This document shows positions 4,640 through 12,276 of a stretch of DNA of 32,910 nucleotides, in pieces. Position 1 is the stretch's first letter, and the number at the start of each line of letters is the position of its first letter. Below the pieces are notes generated by a model, which had not been told where the DNA came from, made no database searches, and saw only the letters and a list, made by a program, of their open reading frames with translations. The translations under genes and the position numbers were made by a program. This DNA comes from Chthoniobacterales bacterium (lineage in GTDB: Bacteria; Verrucomicrobiota; Verrucomicrobiia; Chthoniobacterales; JACTMZ01): contig VEQL01000031.1 of the NCBI GenBank assembly GCA_018883245.1, forward strand, positions 1 through 32,910, read 5' to 3'.

Positions 4640-5272
4640 TCACCGTAGTTTTTCCAGGGGAACAACGATTAAATCGAACGGAATAGGCACTCCCGACACC
4701 TTAACAAAGTTTGCGGGGCGAGCATCGAACAGCGCGAAACCAACTCCCTGATTTTGCCAAGCGAAGCGATGGTCGGTAAGTGGCTCATAACCGGCGCTTC
4801 GCATGAATTCCTCGACATCCTTCTCGGACGGCAAATCACCCAGCAGTGCGTCTTGCTCGACGAGTAAAGCCAGACCACCACTATTATTCTCCAGAACGCC
4901 ACTCACCCGCGTGATCGGCGGAAACAGAGTGTTATGGTTTGCCCAGCGAGCCAAATATTCGAGCGGCGTGGCCGGAACGAGGCCCTCCTAGATGCTCCTG
5001 ACTGTCCGGCCGAAAGAGCCGCCGTAGGTGAACTTTCGGACAACCCTCTCATCCTCGTCCTTCCAGACGTAATGCTCCAAGCCGCCGAGCCTGGCTCGAC
5101 TCAGGTCGAAGCTACTGTCCGATCTTCGACCGGTTTTTTCGGCCCAGCGGACGAGGGCTCCAAGTTTAGAGACAATACCCTCGCGCTCTCCTCTTGCTGC
5201 CAGAATCGCTTGGAACTCATCAGCGGGCTGGCGGTTGATCAGAGTTATCAGCTCGTCGCGATCGGTTATCAT
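4640..5272 (-). pseudogene. Polyvalent-kinase-like protein with one in-frame TAG
   Basis: The start ATG at 5272 shares ATGA with the stop of vapC. The first 94 codons (MITDRDELITLINRQPADEF onward) include GGLEHYVWKDEDERVVRKFT, a kinase beta-3-like Lys strand, and GGSFGRTV. A TAG follows at 4990-4988. The same frame then continues EGLVPATPLEYLARWANHNT and 104 more codons with a DARPANFV catalytic-loop-like motif and PFDLIVV. Together they make about 210 residues, the length expected for the putative polyvalent protein kinase domain often found in mobile elements. No frameshift is needed; only the amber codon splits it. It may be a nonsense mutation, a readthrough site or a sequencing error. 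A short palindrome (GCCAGC-ATG-GCTGGC) overlaps the 3' end. Confidence 0.65.
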
Positions 5273-5655
5273 GGCACCACCAGCGAGCGGCAGTCCTCGA
5301 GAGTGTTCAGATGCCTGTCTTCGGCATCGATCATCGCACCATGAAAAAACGCGCAAGCAGCAATGATGAGGTCGGAGGCGGGAACTGGCGTTCCGCGCTG
5401 ACAGCAAATTTGCGCGAGTCTGTAGGAAAGTTCCCAAGTCAAAGGCTCCATCGGCAAACACGGCAGGACATCCTGCAACTCCTGCACATCTTGCCGGTCT
5501 TTCACCGAGCCGGCACCCATCCAGAGTTCGGCCAAAACCACGGGACAAGTAACGACAGATCCGTCCTTGAGAAGGTCACGCACGCGTTGTTTGACGGTGG
5601 CATTACCGCCGCGACGCAGAAACTGGATCCAACTGGAGGTGTCGATCAGTGTCAC
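5269..5655 (-). CDS. vapC: VapC-type PIN-domain toxin
   Basis: The 128-residue protein has the PIN acidic set: Asp5 in MTLIDTSSWI, Glu43 in VVLAELWMG, Asp95 in VPASDLIIAACA and Asp113 in IDAEDRHLNT. It is a predicted tRNA- or rRNA-cleaving toxin controlled by VapB. It overlaps vapB by 4 bp (ATGA) and its stop overlaps the start of the kinase-like gene in the same way, so three genes appear translationally coupled. All catalytic residues are present. Confidence 0.9.
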   Translation of the reverse strand: MTLIDTSSWIQFLRRGGNATVKQRVRDLLKDGSVVTCPVVLAELWMGAGSVKDRQDVQELQDVLPCLPMEPLTWELSYRLAQICCQRGTPVPASDLIIAACAFFHGAMIDAEDRHLNTLEDCRSLVVP

Positions 5656-5864
5656 TCGGGCATTTCACGAACACGCAACGATTCCAATTGCGCGGCGGTC
5701 ATGAAAGTCGATGAGTCACCCAAGCGGTCAGCCAAAGACCGCATGCGCCCTCGGCGGGCGAAATCTCCCAATGCAGCCAACACGGCAGCACGCTTGGTTT
5801 TCGCTCCGGAGACCCGCATGGCGTCTTCCAGCAGGTCACTAGGAATATCCAAGGTCGTTTTCAT
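5652..5864 (-). CDS. vapB: VapB-type antitoxin
   Basis: The 70-residue protein begins MKTTLDIPSDLLEDAMRVSG, a ribbon-helix-helix DNA-binding start, followed by AKTKRAAVLAALGDFARRGR; the C-terminal helix would bind VapC. It overlaps vapC by 4 bp in the standard antitoxin-first order. A palindromic site and a TATAAT box lie directly upstream, consistent with autorepression by VapBC. It is the best-preserved toxin-antitoxin pair of the island. Confidence 0.9.
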   Translation of the reverse strand: MKTTLDIPSDLLEDAMRVSGAKTKRAAVLAALGDFARRGRMRSLADRLGDSSTFMTAAQLESLRVREMPE

Positions 5865-5867
5865 ATG

Positions 5868-5895
5868 TATACAGTAATGCCATTATATGGATACT
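5868..5895 (-). promoter_or_regulatory. Candidate vapBC promoter and operator
   Basis: An imperfect dyad (GTATACAGTAATG against GTATCCATATAATG) spans this site, and TATAAT lies at 5887-5882 on the minus strand. No convincing -35 box is seen. The dyad overlapping the -10 region fits autorepression by the RHH antitoxin. The adjoining 5896-6029 holds only a short run of 7-bp units (about 5955-5996). Confidence 0.5.
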
Positions 5896-6029
5896 TCAAG
5901 CGATTGTTACGTATTTGAAGGGCTTGCCGCTTTAGCATCTCGTCTTCTCTCTTGCGTCGAGAGCGGTGGGTCGAGAGACGACAGATGGAGGACGAAGCCC
6001 TCGATTGCCTCAGGGCCAGGCTCTGCTGC

Positions 6030-6890
6030 CTACACGGTATCTACGAACGTCTTTTCAACTTTGTTGAAAATGACGATGCCACTGAGCAGGAGGAGCACCG
6101 TCATCACAACGGAGACCGCGATATAGATGGGTTCCACCACGCCCTGGCCGAGGAAGACGCGCTTGATGGCCTCGACGGGCAAAGTCATCGGATTGATCAC
6201 CGCCACCCAGCGCCAGTCCTCGGGAATGCGCGAGAGCGGATAAATCACCGGCGTGGCATACATCCAGATCTGGACAAGGAATCCGGTGAGGAACGTGAAG
6301 TCGCGGTATTTGGCGGTCAGCGCGCTGAGCCAAAGCCCGACACCCAAACTGAGCAGGGCGATCTGCAGCATGACGAGGGGAAACCAGAGCAAATCCCAAC
6401 CGAGATGCAACGCGGCACCGGTCGCGGTGAAGATTTTGAAGTAGGCCCAGAAGACGAGGAACGTCGCCAACTGGATACCGAAGGCGATGAAGCCGGAGAT
6501 GACATTCGAAAGAGGAACCACCAGCCGGGGGAAGTAAACCTTGCCGAACATTCCGGCATTCGTCGTGAGAGTTCCCGACGTGGCTTGGAATGTCGTGGCG
6601 AAGTAATTCCAGCCGAGCAAACCACAGAGGTAAAAGAGCATCGGCGGCATGCCATCGGTGGGAATTTGCGCGACCTTGCCGAAGATAATCGTGAACACCA
6701 CCGTCATGAGCAGCGGTTGGATGATGAACCACAGCGGACCAAGCACCGTCTGCTTGTATTTGGAGACAAAGTCGCGATGGACAAGAAGCGTGAGGAGATC
6801 GCGATAGCGCCACACATCGGCAAGGTTGAGCTTGAACCAGCCCTTCGTCGGTTTGATGACGATTTCGTAATCAGCAGGAACGTTCAGCAT
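6030..6890 (-). CDS. ABC-2 type polysaccharide export permease (Wzm/TagG family)
   Basis: This 286-residue inner-membrane protein begins with a cytoplasmic segment containing WRYRDLLTLLVHRDFVSKYKQ, typical of Wzm. It continues TVLGPLWFIIQPLL and has six hydrophobic segments (for example VVFTIIFGKVA, NVISGFIAFGIQLATFLVFW, LLSLGVGLWLSA, YIAVSVVMTVLLLLSGIVIF). The late motif WMYATPVIYPLSRIPEDW is characteristic of this family. It would form the channel that exports a lipid-linked glycan with a Wzt ATPase. No intact ATPase is encoded in the window; wzt fragments lie downstream in the toxin-antitoxin island. The gene itself looks intact. Confidence 0.92.
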   Translation of the reverse strand: MLNVPADYEIVIKPTKGWFKLNLADVWRYRDLLTLLVHRDFVSKYKQTVLGPLWFIIQPLLMTVVFTIIFGKVAQIPTDGMPPMLFYLCGLLGWNYFATTFQATSGTLTTNAGMFGKVYFPRLVVPLSNVISGFIAFGIQLATFLVFWAYFKIFTATGAALHLGWDLLWFPLVMLQIALLSLGVGLWLSALTAKYRDFTFLTGFLVQIWMYATPVIYPLSRIPEDWRWVAVINPMTLPVEAIKRVFLGQGVVEPIYIAVSVVMTVLLLLSGIVIFNKVEKTFVDTV

Positions 6891-6923
6891 GGGATGTTGT
6901 GACTTTATATGAGCGTGGTTGCT

Positions 6924-8471
6924 TCATCCGGAAACGACAGGGCTGTGCTGCCACGAGGATTGGGTCGCCAACTCCGCGCGAAGCTTCAGAAACAGTTTCA
7001 GATTCAAAGCAAGGGTTGTAACCGCGATCACCGCCCACAACAGTTCGAGGGTGAGGCGCGCATTTTTCGGCAAATATTTCGCCGCGAGAAACGGGAAAAA
7101 ATTTGGCGTGCGTAGCCGTTTGCTGTCTCCGCTCGGGAGCAGATTCCATTCCTTCCAGCGGCCGGTGGCCAGCGCCGCGGCATTCTGTGCTCGTAGCACG
7201 ACCATCGATTCAGAGGCGCCAAGATGCTCGATCTGCTGCTTTTCTTCGAGGTTATACCATAAGACAGTCGATAGAAGCTGCACCGCCAAGGCCACCGCCG
7301 CGAGAACCAGCGCAAACCGACAAAACCATGGCCGGAGCCGATGCCTGCAACTCAGTGTCGCGGCTACACCGAATGCCCCCAGCAGCACCATCGGCGTGGT
7401 CACGTAACGGCACCCCCACGCAGCGGCACCATCGAACTGGTCGTGCGTCGAGCTGTAGAAAACCAAGTAGACAGCCAGAAGCAGCGCCGCTATCACACCG
7501 AAGCTGCGTGCACCCCAATTCAAGCTGCGCCACCACACCGGCACGGCGATCAAACCCAGCAATGCGAGCGGATCAAACTGCCAAATGTTGTATTTCACTG
7601 ACCAAGCCAGCGCAGGGAAACCAATGCGGATATCTCCTGGCGCCACCACGTCGCTCCGCTGCGCGAAGATGATGTCATAGTAAGTGGAAGTCCACGACTC
7701 GAAACGGTAAAATTGGTAGATACGATCGACGAGGACGAATACTGAGCACACCAGACCGGCCACCATGACCCTCGGCATCCAGTAGCGCCAATCTAACCTC
7801 CAAGCTTTCTGTCCCGTGAAAAAAATCAACCCGGCTCCCAACAAAGTCACAGCTCCCACATCGAATACAAATGTAAGGCGCGTCAAAAGACCGAAGCCAG
7901 CCGCGAAGCCGGCCAAGGCCCACCATTTGTAACGCCCGGTTTTGACACCGGCGGCCACGGCCCACATCGATGTGAGCGTGCACAGCAGCAGAAGCGAGTT
8001 CTCTTGTTTTGTCTGTGTATAGGGCAGGAGACTTGTGCACCAAAAGGCTGCCAAGGAACTCAAGCCAGCAACGGCTGCGTCGAAATCCAGACGAAGCAAC
8101 AACGCAAAAAGCGCCGTCAGTGCCAAAGCCGCTGTGAGCGGGAACGTCAAATAAGTCACTAGGGTTTCCTCGATTTTTTCAGCCCGGGTGCGGTCGGCAG
8201 AAACAAGCGGAGCAACGCGTGAGGCCAAAAGGTAAGCCGGGGACATCCACAGACTCTGCCCCAGTCCATACCATGCGAATTTCTCATGATTCCGCCCGTA
8301 AATACCGAACCAACCGTTCTGATCGCGCACTTGCGGTTCAGCTGTCCAAATCCAACGGGTGACTTGCAACCGATTGGCCGCATCCCACGAACTCAGCTCG
8401 CCGCTTTCCAACGCGATAGACGCCAAGAAAGCGCACCAAAACAAAGCCCATCCGATCTTGCGTGGAGTCAT
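6924..8471 (-). CDS. Multi-pass membrane glycosyltransferase-like protein (GT-C type)
   Basis: The protein has 515 residues with about ten to twelve hydrophobic segments. It begins with a short N-terminal tail (MTPRKIGWALFWCAFLASIA) and an extracytoplasmic loop bearing ELSSWDAANRLQVTRWIW, including the acidic D that GT-C enzymes often place after the first membrane span. Later come FAWYGLGQSLWMSPAYLLA and YTQTKQENSLLLL. The shape resembles GT39/ArnT-type transferases, which move a sugar from a polyprenyl phosphate to an acceptor outside the membrane. Donor and acceptor are unknown. It lies between the export permease and the GT2-methyltransferase gene, so it probably decorates the same glycan. 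Confidence 0.7.
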   Translation of the reverse strand: MTPRKIGWALFWCAFLASIALESGELSSWDAANRLQVTRWIWTAEPQVRDQNGWFGIYGRNHEKFAWYGLGQSLWMSPAYLLASRVAPLVSADRTRAEKIEETLVTYLTFPLTAALALTALFALLLRLDFDAAVAGLSSLAAFWCTSLLPYTQTKQENSLLLLCTLTSMWAVAAGVKTGRYKWWALAGFAAGFGLLTRLTFVFDVGAVTLLGAGLIFFTGQKAWRLDWRYWMPRVMVAGLVCSVFVLVDRIYQFYRFESWTSTYYDIIFAQRSDVVAPGDIRIGFPALAWSVKYNIWQFDPLALLGLIAVPVWWRSLNWGARSFGVIAALLLAVYLVFYSSTHDQFDGAAAWGCRYVTTPMVLLGAFGVAATLSCRHRLRPWFCRFALVLAAVALAVQLLSTVLWYNLEEKQQIEHLGASESMVVLRAQNAAALATGRWKEWNLLPSGDSKRLRTPNFFPFLAAKYLPKNARLTLELLWAVIAVTTLALNLKLFLKLRAELATQSSWQHSPVVSG

Positions 8472-8482
8472 GGAAAAATGAT

Positions 8483-9943
8483 TCAGGAGCGAGCTTCCTC
8501 GGCGGCCTGCAACAAAGCACTAACCGTGGCCGCAGGATAAGCCTCTGCCACGATCTGGTAGGCGAACCACCCCGGCAGGAGATGGGCCAACCTCAACTGC
8601 AGGCTCGAAAGAAAGCGCGAGAACCTCGGCAGTCCGGGAAAGGCGAAGGCGACGGGCGCAGAGGTGTATTCCACGCGCCCGATTTTGTAGCCCGCCGACA
8701 GCAACAGAGACCGGAGTGAATGGCGCGTGAAAAGAAATGCATGCGTCTCATCCAGAATACCGCGCCGCCCGTAATTGATCCGGCCCAGCATCATCATGAC
8801 CCGCACCGGGAGAAAGACGGAGTTGGGCACACTGACGATCACCTTGGTAGGCTGAGTGCTGCCCATTACGCGGATCTTTTCGAGAAGCAGAAACTGCTCA
8901 TTGCGGCGAATGTGCTCGATGACATCCATGAGCAAAACCACTTCCGCCTTGGGAATCTGCGCCAAATCTTCCACGCTCGCATGCACCGTCGTGATGTTCT
9001 CCTCATCCTGAAGATCAAGTTGCGTGTCAACCACCGTGACCCGGCAGCCCTTTTTTTTGAGCTCACGGGCCAAGGCACCGTTGCCGCCGCCCAAATCGAC
9101 GACTTTCGAGCCCTCCGGGACCATGCGCAACGCCACTTCATGGCTGGAACCCGTCAGGCCGAGCTTGGATTCGTAAACAGGCTTTTGCTGCAGGTCGAAC
9201 TTGCGGCTATAAAAAATCTCCATCTGTGTGCAGCGGTCGGCAAGACCCGATTTGAAGCAATTCCAGCAATACTGCACGCCATTGACGCGGCAAATCTCGG
9301 TGCTGTAACGGGTGGGGATAGGTATCTCAAGAAAGCGTGCACCCGCGCGGTGACACTGGATGATGATGTCGGCATCGAAATGAAATCCGTTGGAATTGTA
9401 TCGAAAGGGAATCTTCGCCAGCAGCGGAACACGGTAGGCGCGGAATCCCGTGTGGCACTCGGAAAACTTCGCGCCGAGCAGAAAATTTTGCACCGCCGTC
9501 GTGACCTGGTTGCCGATCCACTTGTAAAGAGGCATGCCCCCCCGCAATGCGCTTTTTTTATCGAGCATGCGCGAGCCAAACACCACATCAGCTCGTCCCT
9601 CGACAATCGGACGTGTCATTTCCGGAATGAATTCGGGGGGGTATTGGCAGTCACCATGCAGAAGCACGACGGCCTCATATCCCTCTCGTATCGCATACTC
9701 GTAGCCGAGCTTCTGGTTTCCACCGTATCCAAGGTTGCTCGGATTTCTGAGAACCGTTGTCTTCGTCGATAGGCCCGATGCCAGGCGCTTTGCTACTTCC
9801 GCAGTTTTGTCGCCAGATGCGTCATCGATCACGAGTATATCGTGGGTGGCCTCCAAGCCGCTTTGGCGGATCCTCTCGAAAAGTTCGGGGATGTGCGCTT
9901 CAGCTTCGTAGGCCACGACGAAGATTAGTTGCTTTTGCTTCAT
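8483..9943 (-). CDS. GT2 glycosyltransferase fused to a SAM methyltransferase
   Basis: This 486-residue two-domain protein has, at about residues 1-230, a GT-A family 2 domain: FVVAYEAEAHIPELFERIR, DILVIDDASGDKTAEVA, NPSNLGYGGNQKLGYEYAI, LHGDCQYPPE (the DXD-like acidic motif region) and ECHTGFRAYR. It is close to dolichyl-phosphate mannose synthase-like enzymes. From about 270 it has a class I methyltransferase fold: KVVDLGGGNGALARELKKKG (the SAM-binding glycine loop) then VDTQLDLQD and LLMDVIEHIRRNEQ. One chain would transfer a sugar and methylate a substrate. Its start codon overlaps the stop of the rfbC remnant by ATGA, which suggests it was once coupled to a full rfbC. Confidence 0.88.
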   Translation of the reverse strand: MKQKQLIFVVAYEAEAHIPELFERIRQSGLEATHDILVIDDASGDKTAEVAKRLASGLSTKTTVLRNPSNLGYGGNQKLGYEYAIREGYEAVVLLHGDCQYPPEFIPEMTRPIVEGRADVVFGSRMLDKKSALRGGMPLYKWIGNQVTTAVQNFLLGAKFSECHTGFRAYRVPLLAKIPFRYNSNGFHFDADIIIQCHRAGARFLEIPIPTRYSTEICRVNGVQYCWNCFKSGLADRCTQMEIFYSRKFDLQQKPVYESKLGLTGSSHEVALRMVPEGSKVVDLGGGNGALARELKKKGCRVTVVDTQLDLQDEENITTVHASVEDLAQIPKAEVVLLMDVIEHIRRNEQFLLLEKIRVMGSTQPTKVIVSVPNSVFLPVRVMMMLGRINYGRRGILDETHAFLFTRHSLRSLLLSAGYKIGRVEYTSAPVAFAFPGLPRFSRFLSSLQLRLAHLLPGWFAYQIVAEAYPAATVSALLQAAEEARS

Positions 9944-10113
9944 AAACTGGATTCTTCGAAACTCATACCAAGTGCATCCTTGTCCGACACGACAGGTTGG
10001 ATGCCGTCAAGGGGCCAGTTGATCGAAAGGGTGGGGTCATCCCAGCGGATGCATTTCTCGTGTTTGGGCGAATAAAAGTTCGTTGTCTTGTAGGCGGCAT
10101 CGGCAGAAAGCAT
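9940..10113 (-). pseudogene. rfbC: rfbC-like C-terminal remnant (dTDP-sugar 3,5-epimerase)
   Basis: The frame on the minus strand reads LSADAAYKTTNFYSPKHEK, then CIRWDDPTLSINWPLDG and IQPVVSDKDALGMSF. This matches the end of RfbC (YKTTxYYxPxHExxIxWDDPxLxIxWP). Only 57 of about 180 residues remain. Upstream the sequence changes to an unrelated ORF whose TAA stop is two codons before the apparent ATG. The TGA stop overlaps the ATG of the next gene. An insertion or deletion removed the first two thirds of rfbC; the L-rhamnose-type sugar pathway is therefore not complete here. Confidence 0.8.
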
Positions 10114-10116
10114 CGG

Positions 10117-10329
10117 TTAGAAGAGCGCCGATGCCATAACGGAGAGCGCGGCATTCCTGACAGAAGCTAAGCCCACGATAGCCGTCGCTTTGCAAATTTT
10201 TGCGATGCCTTCACTCACGAGATCGAAGACCGCGGTCATCTCGCCGAAGACGACGGCTATCCCGAGAGATTGCCGTGGTGTTGATCGCGGGGACTGCTGT
10301 GTTGTCACGGGCTCATCCTGGTGTCGCAT
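10117..10329 (-). CDS. Hypothetical small protein upstream of rfbC remnant
   Basis: This open frame of 70 residues (MRHQDEPVTTQQSPRSTPRQ, then SLGIAVVFGEMTAVFDLVSEGIAK and a hydrophobic C-terminal stretch) ends two codons before the rfbC remnant and in the same frame. No family is recognised. It could be random sequence at the break point; coding is doubtful. Confidence 0.2.
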   Translation of the reverse strand: MRHQDEPVTTQQSPRSTPRQSLGIAVVFGEMTAVFDLVSEGIAKICKATAIVGLASVRNAALSVMASALF

Positions 10330-10820
10330 TTCACGATTGTTGTGATGTTCCGGGATCAGTGCAGCCCTGAAAACGAGGACGCCGGTCTTCTGCGATGATC
10401 TCCGCTGTAATAAGTTTTATGACAGTTTTCATCTGTTGCCATGGCAGCGGTGATGTCGTGTCATAACCGCGTCGATGAAAAAGCAAGCCGCCCTGCTGAT
10501 TACGAAGACCTCCGTGAAGTGCCGGGATCACACAAGTGCCCTCTGCGATGAGCGCTGAATTGCAGGAAGAAGAGGCCTCTCAACATTGAAGATGACTCCT
10601 GTGATTTGCCGTGATCAGTGCGGGGCTGGATTTGATCACCGCTGGTATATCCGAGATCAGTGCGGTGATGTCCCGCAATCGCATCTTACACATCATCGGC
10701 TGGATAGGGATTTCGATTTCGTTTAGACGAGAAAGCAGCCAAAAGCATTTATTTGTTATACTGCAAGGCGCTGATAATCAGTTGCTTACAGATTATTTGA
10801 GGAAATTGCATTTCTGGGTA
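10330..10820. other. Non-coding stretch with GATCAGTGC repeats
   Basis: No convincing gene is seen in about 490 bp. The word GATCAGTGC occurs at 10354, 10613 and 10655, each time followed by a G/C-rich stretch with CTG or GTG. The sequence is lower in GC than the operons on either side and lies at the break between the minus-strand glycan cluster and the plus-strand HTH module. Confidence 0.4.
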
Positions 10821-10849
10821 TTGACACTTGCGAAGGAATGCGCTTTATT
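10821..10849 (+). promoter_or_regulatory. Candidate sigma-70-type promoter of the HTH module
   Basis: TTGACA at 10821-10826, a 17-base spacer and TTTATT at 10844-10849. The sequence just after it (TCGCATGTTTGCGA, about 10852-10865) is an inverted repeat and a possible operator. Predicted transcript leader: about 200 nt before the ATG at 11063. Confidence 0.5.
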
Positions 10850-10942
10850 GCTCGCATGTTTGCGAACAAAAAGATAAACACATATGGAGGTGCTTTCTCA
10901 CAGGCAACACTCCATATCGTATTTTTTGGGGACACATCTGTT

Positions 10943-11003
10943 CGCTCGTTCGCGAGCGTTCTTATTTTTGAATGGCTGCTGGCTGGGACAGCGCCAGCCA
11001 TTC
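10943..11003 (+). promoter_or_regulatory. Two leader hairpins, first one terminator-like
   Basis: Hairpin 1 is CGCTCG-TTCG-CGAGCG (10943-10958), followed by TTCTTATTTTTG, so it may act as an attenuator. Hairpin 2 pairs GAATGGCTG (10970-10978) with CAGCCATTC (10995-11003). Both lie between the candidate promoter and the HTH gene. Confidence 0.45.
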
Positions 11004-11062
11004 TCTCCACCCCCGCACTCTGCCCCGATATCCCACACACCCTAAAAGGAGACACACAACGC

Positions 11063-11467
11063 ATGAACAAACCAACACTCGGCGAATTCATCCGGGAGCG
11101 GCGCACCGCCCTCGGATTGAGCCAGCGCAGGCTGGCCCAGCGGATCGGCCTGAAAGCGCCGTCGCATCTCTGCGACGTCGAAAATGGCTTCCGGCAAATC
11201 GGCGAGGAATTCCTGCCCAAGCTGGCCGAGGCCCTCGAGGTCTCGCTGGTCGATTTGCAGGACCACGACCCCCGCGCCCCTTTCACCAAGGCGCAGGAGT
11301 TGATCGAAAAAGATCCCAGATTCATCGTCGCCCTGCACCGCGTGGTGCGGGAGGCGAAAAACCGGAACTGGTCTCCGGACGACATCATCAGGCGCATCGA
11401 GCAAAACATTCCGGCTGCGGACAAAGCGGCGCCTGAAAACCAACCTCCGCCGGCCGGACACGTTTAA
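11063..11467 (+). CDS. XRE-family HTH transcriptional regulator
   Basis: The 134-residue protein starts at the ATG preceded by AAAAGGAG; a longer frame from 10838 lacks a site and crosses the leader. Residues 5-60 form an XRE helix-turn-helix: FIRERRTALGLSQRRLAQRI, SHLCDVENGFRQIGEEFLPK and LAEALEVSLVDL. The C-terminal part is a helical, charged extension ending in a Pro-rich tail. It is followed after 4 bp by an ImmA/IrrE peptidase gene; such pairs control mobile elements or stress genes, the peptidase destroying the repressor on a signal. Self-regulation through the inverted repeats upstream is inferred. Confidence 0.85.
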   Translation: MNKPTLGEFIRERRTALGLSQRRLAQRIGLKAPSHLCDVENGFRQIGEEFLPKLAEALEVSLVDLQDHDPRAPFTKAQELIEKDPRFIVALHRVVREAKNRNWSPDDIIRRIEQNIPAADKAAPENQPPPAGHV

Positions 11468-11471
11468 AACC

Positions 11472-12173
11472 ATGAAGGAAGTCTATTACAGGGACAGCAT
11501 ACTGCCGCTGCGATACCACTTGTCGCGGCGGGAAATCGAAACCATCGCCACTACCGAGTTGCGGAAGGCCAAGTGCCTTCCCGACTCGCCAAGGGAAATC
11601 CCGCTCGAGGAGTTCCTCATGGCGCGGCACAACGGACTCACCCCGCAACCCGCACCGCTTGGCCGGGACATCATGGGCTTGGCCGACCTGCAAGATCCCG
11701 CCAACCCGGCGATCTTCATCTCGACGTCCGTGATGGACGGGCCCGAGCACCGCTACCGGAGCACGTTGGCCCACGAAATCGGGCATCTCCTGCTGCATTC
11801 GCATCTCTATCTGGAGCCGGAATTCACCGCATCGCTGAAACGTTGGCGCAGCGGCGACGCAGACAACCATACGATCACGTGCTTCCACCGGGACATCCAA
11901 GATTCCCCAAGCGGAAGCTACAACCCGAGTAACCCTTTTGCGCATATCGAGCTCCAAGCCAATGCCTGCATGGCAGTGCTGCTTACACCGCTGTCGCTGG
12001 TGAAAAAGAGCGTGGCAAGTTGGACCTCGAGCCGGCCGCTGCGCGGGGGTGGATGCGAAACCGTTTTCGACGAAACCCGCCGACGCGAGGCGGTGTCGTG
12101 CATTTCGACCACTTTCAACGTCAGCCCGACGCTGGCTTCGTTCCGCCTCCAGGAAATTTATCCGTCGAACTGA
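11472..12173 (+). CDS. ImmA/IrrE-family metallopeptidase
   Basis: The protein has 233 residues and a zinc-peptidase motif HEIGH at residues 101-105 (STLAHEIGHLLLHSHLYL). The likely third ligand is Glu160 in HIELQANACMAVLL, followed by a C-terminal helical segment (STTFNVSPTLASFRLQEI) usual for this family. ImmA/IrrE enzymes cut a partner repressor, here most likely the HTH protein encoded 4 bp upstream. The gene has its own ATG directly after the regulator stop. No phage or integrase gene is seen nearby, so it is not clearly part of a prophage. Confidence 0.9.
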   Translation: MKEVYYRDSILPLRYHLSRREIETIATTELRKAKCLPDSPREIPLEEFLMARHNGLTPQPAPLGRDIMGLADLQDPANPAIFISTSVMDGPEHRYRSTLAHEIGHLLLHSHLYLEPEFTASLKRWRSGDADNHTITCFHRDIQDSPSGSYNPSNPFAHIELQANACMAVLLTPLSLVKKSVASWTSSRPLRGGGCETVFDETRRREAVSCISTTFNVSPTLASFRLQEIYPSN

Positions 12174-12276
12174 TGAGGACCGCATTTTTCCAGACTTTCC
12201 CTGCACCAACTGACTCGCCGCCACAAGCGTGGTCCGGAGCTGACGGGTCGTGCCAGGGACGCAACGAGGAGGTATT

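Larger units (their letters stand above)
3840..4665 (-). pseudogene. wzt: Wzt-type ABC ATPase, fragment C with three element insertions
   Basis: This is the longest wzt remnant. In order it shows FWAVNDVSFELRRGE, a 77-bp element, TTLLKMLNGLIKPDSGKI, then GRVGALIALGSGFNPILTGRE. A 117-bp in-frame element comes next, then NIYINGSVLGLSKKE, an approximately 73-bp element that shifts the frame, and QIDGKIEEIIDFAEIGELID then SPVPNYK. After that the gene breaks off (WTACTVAVN, stop) where the ABC signature motif should begin. The residues GLIGHNGAGK of Walker A are deleted next to the first element. Each insertion follows a Glu codon (GAA/GAG). Read without insertions, it lines up with a normal Wzt ATPase domain, whose expected partner is the permease at 6030-6890. 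The region before FWAVNDV is heptamer repeat. Confidence 0.85.

Noticed and set aside
5952-6902. Long plus-strand open frame opposite the Wzm-type permease
   Set aside because: Rich in charged residues with no domain, and wholly antisense to a clear membrane protein. It reflects codon bias of the real gene.
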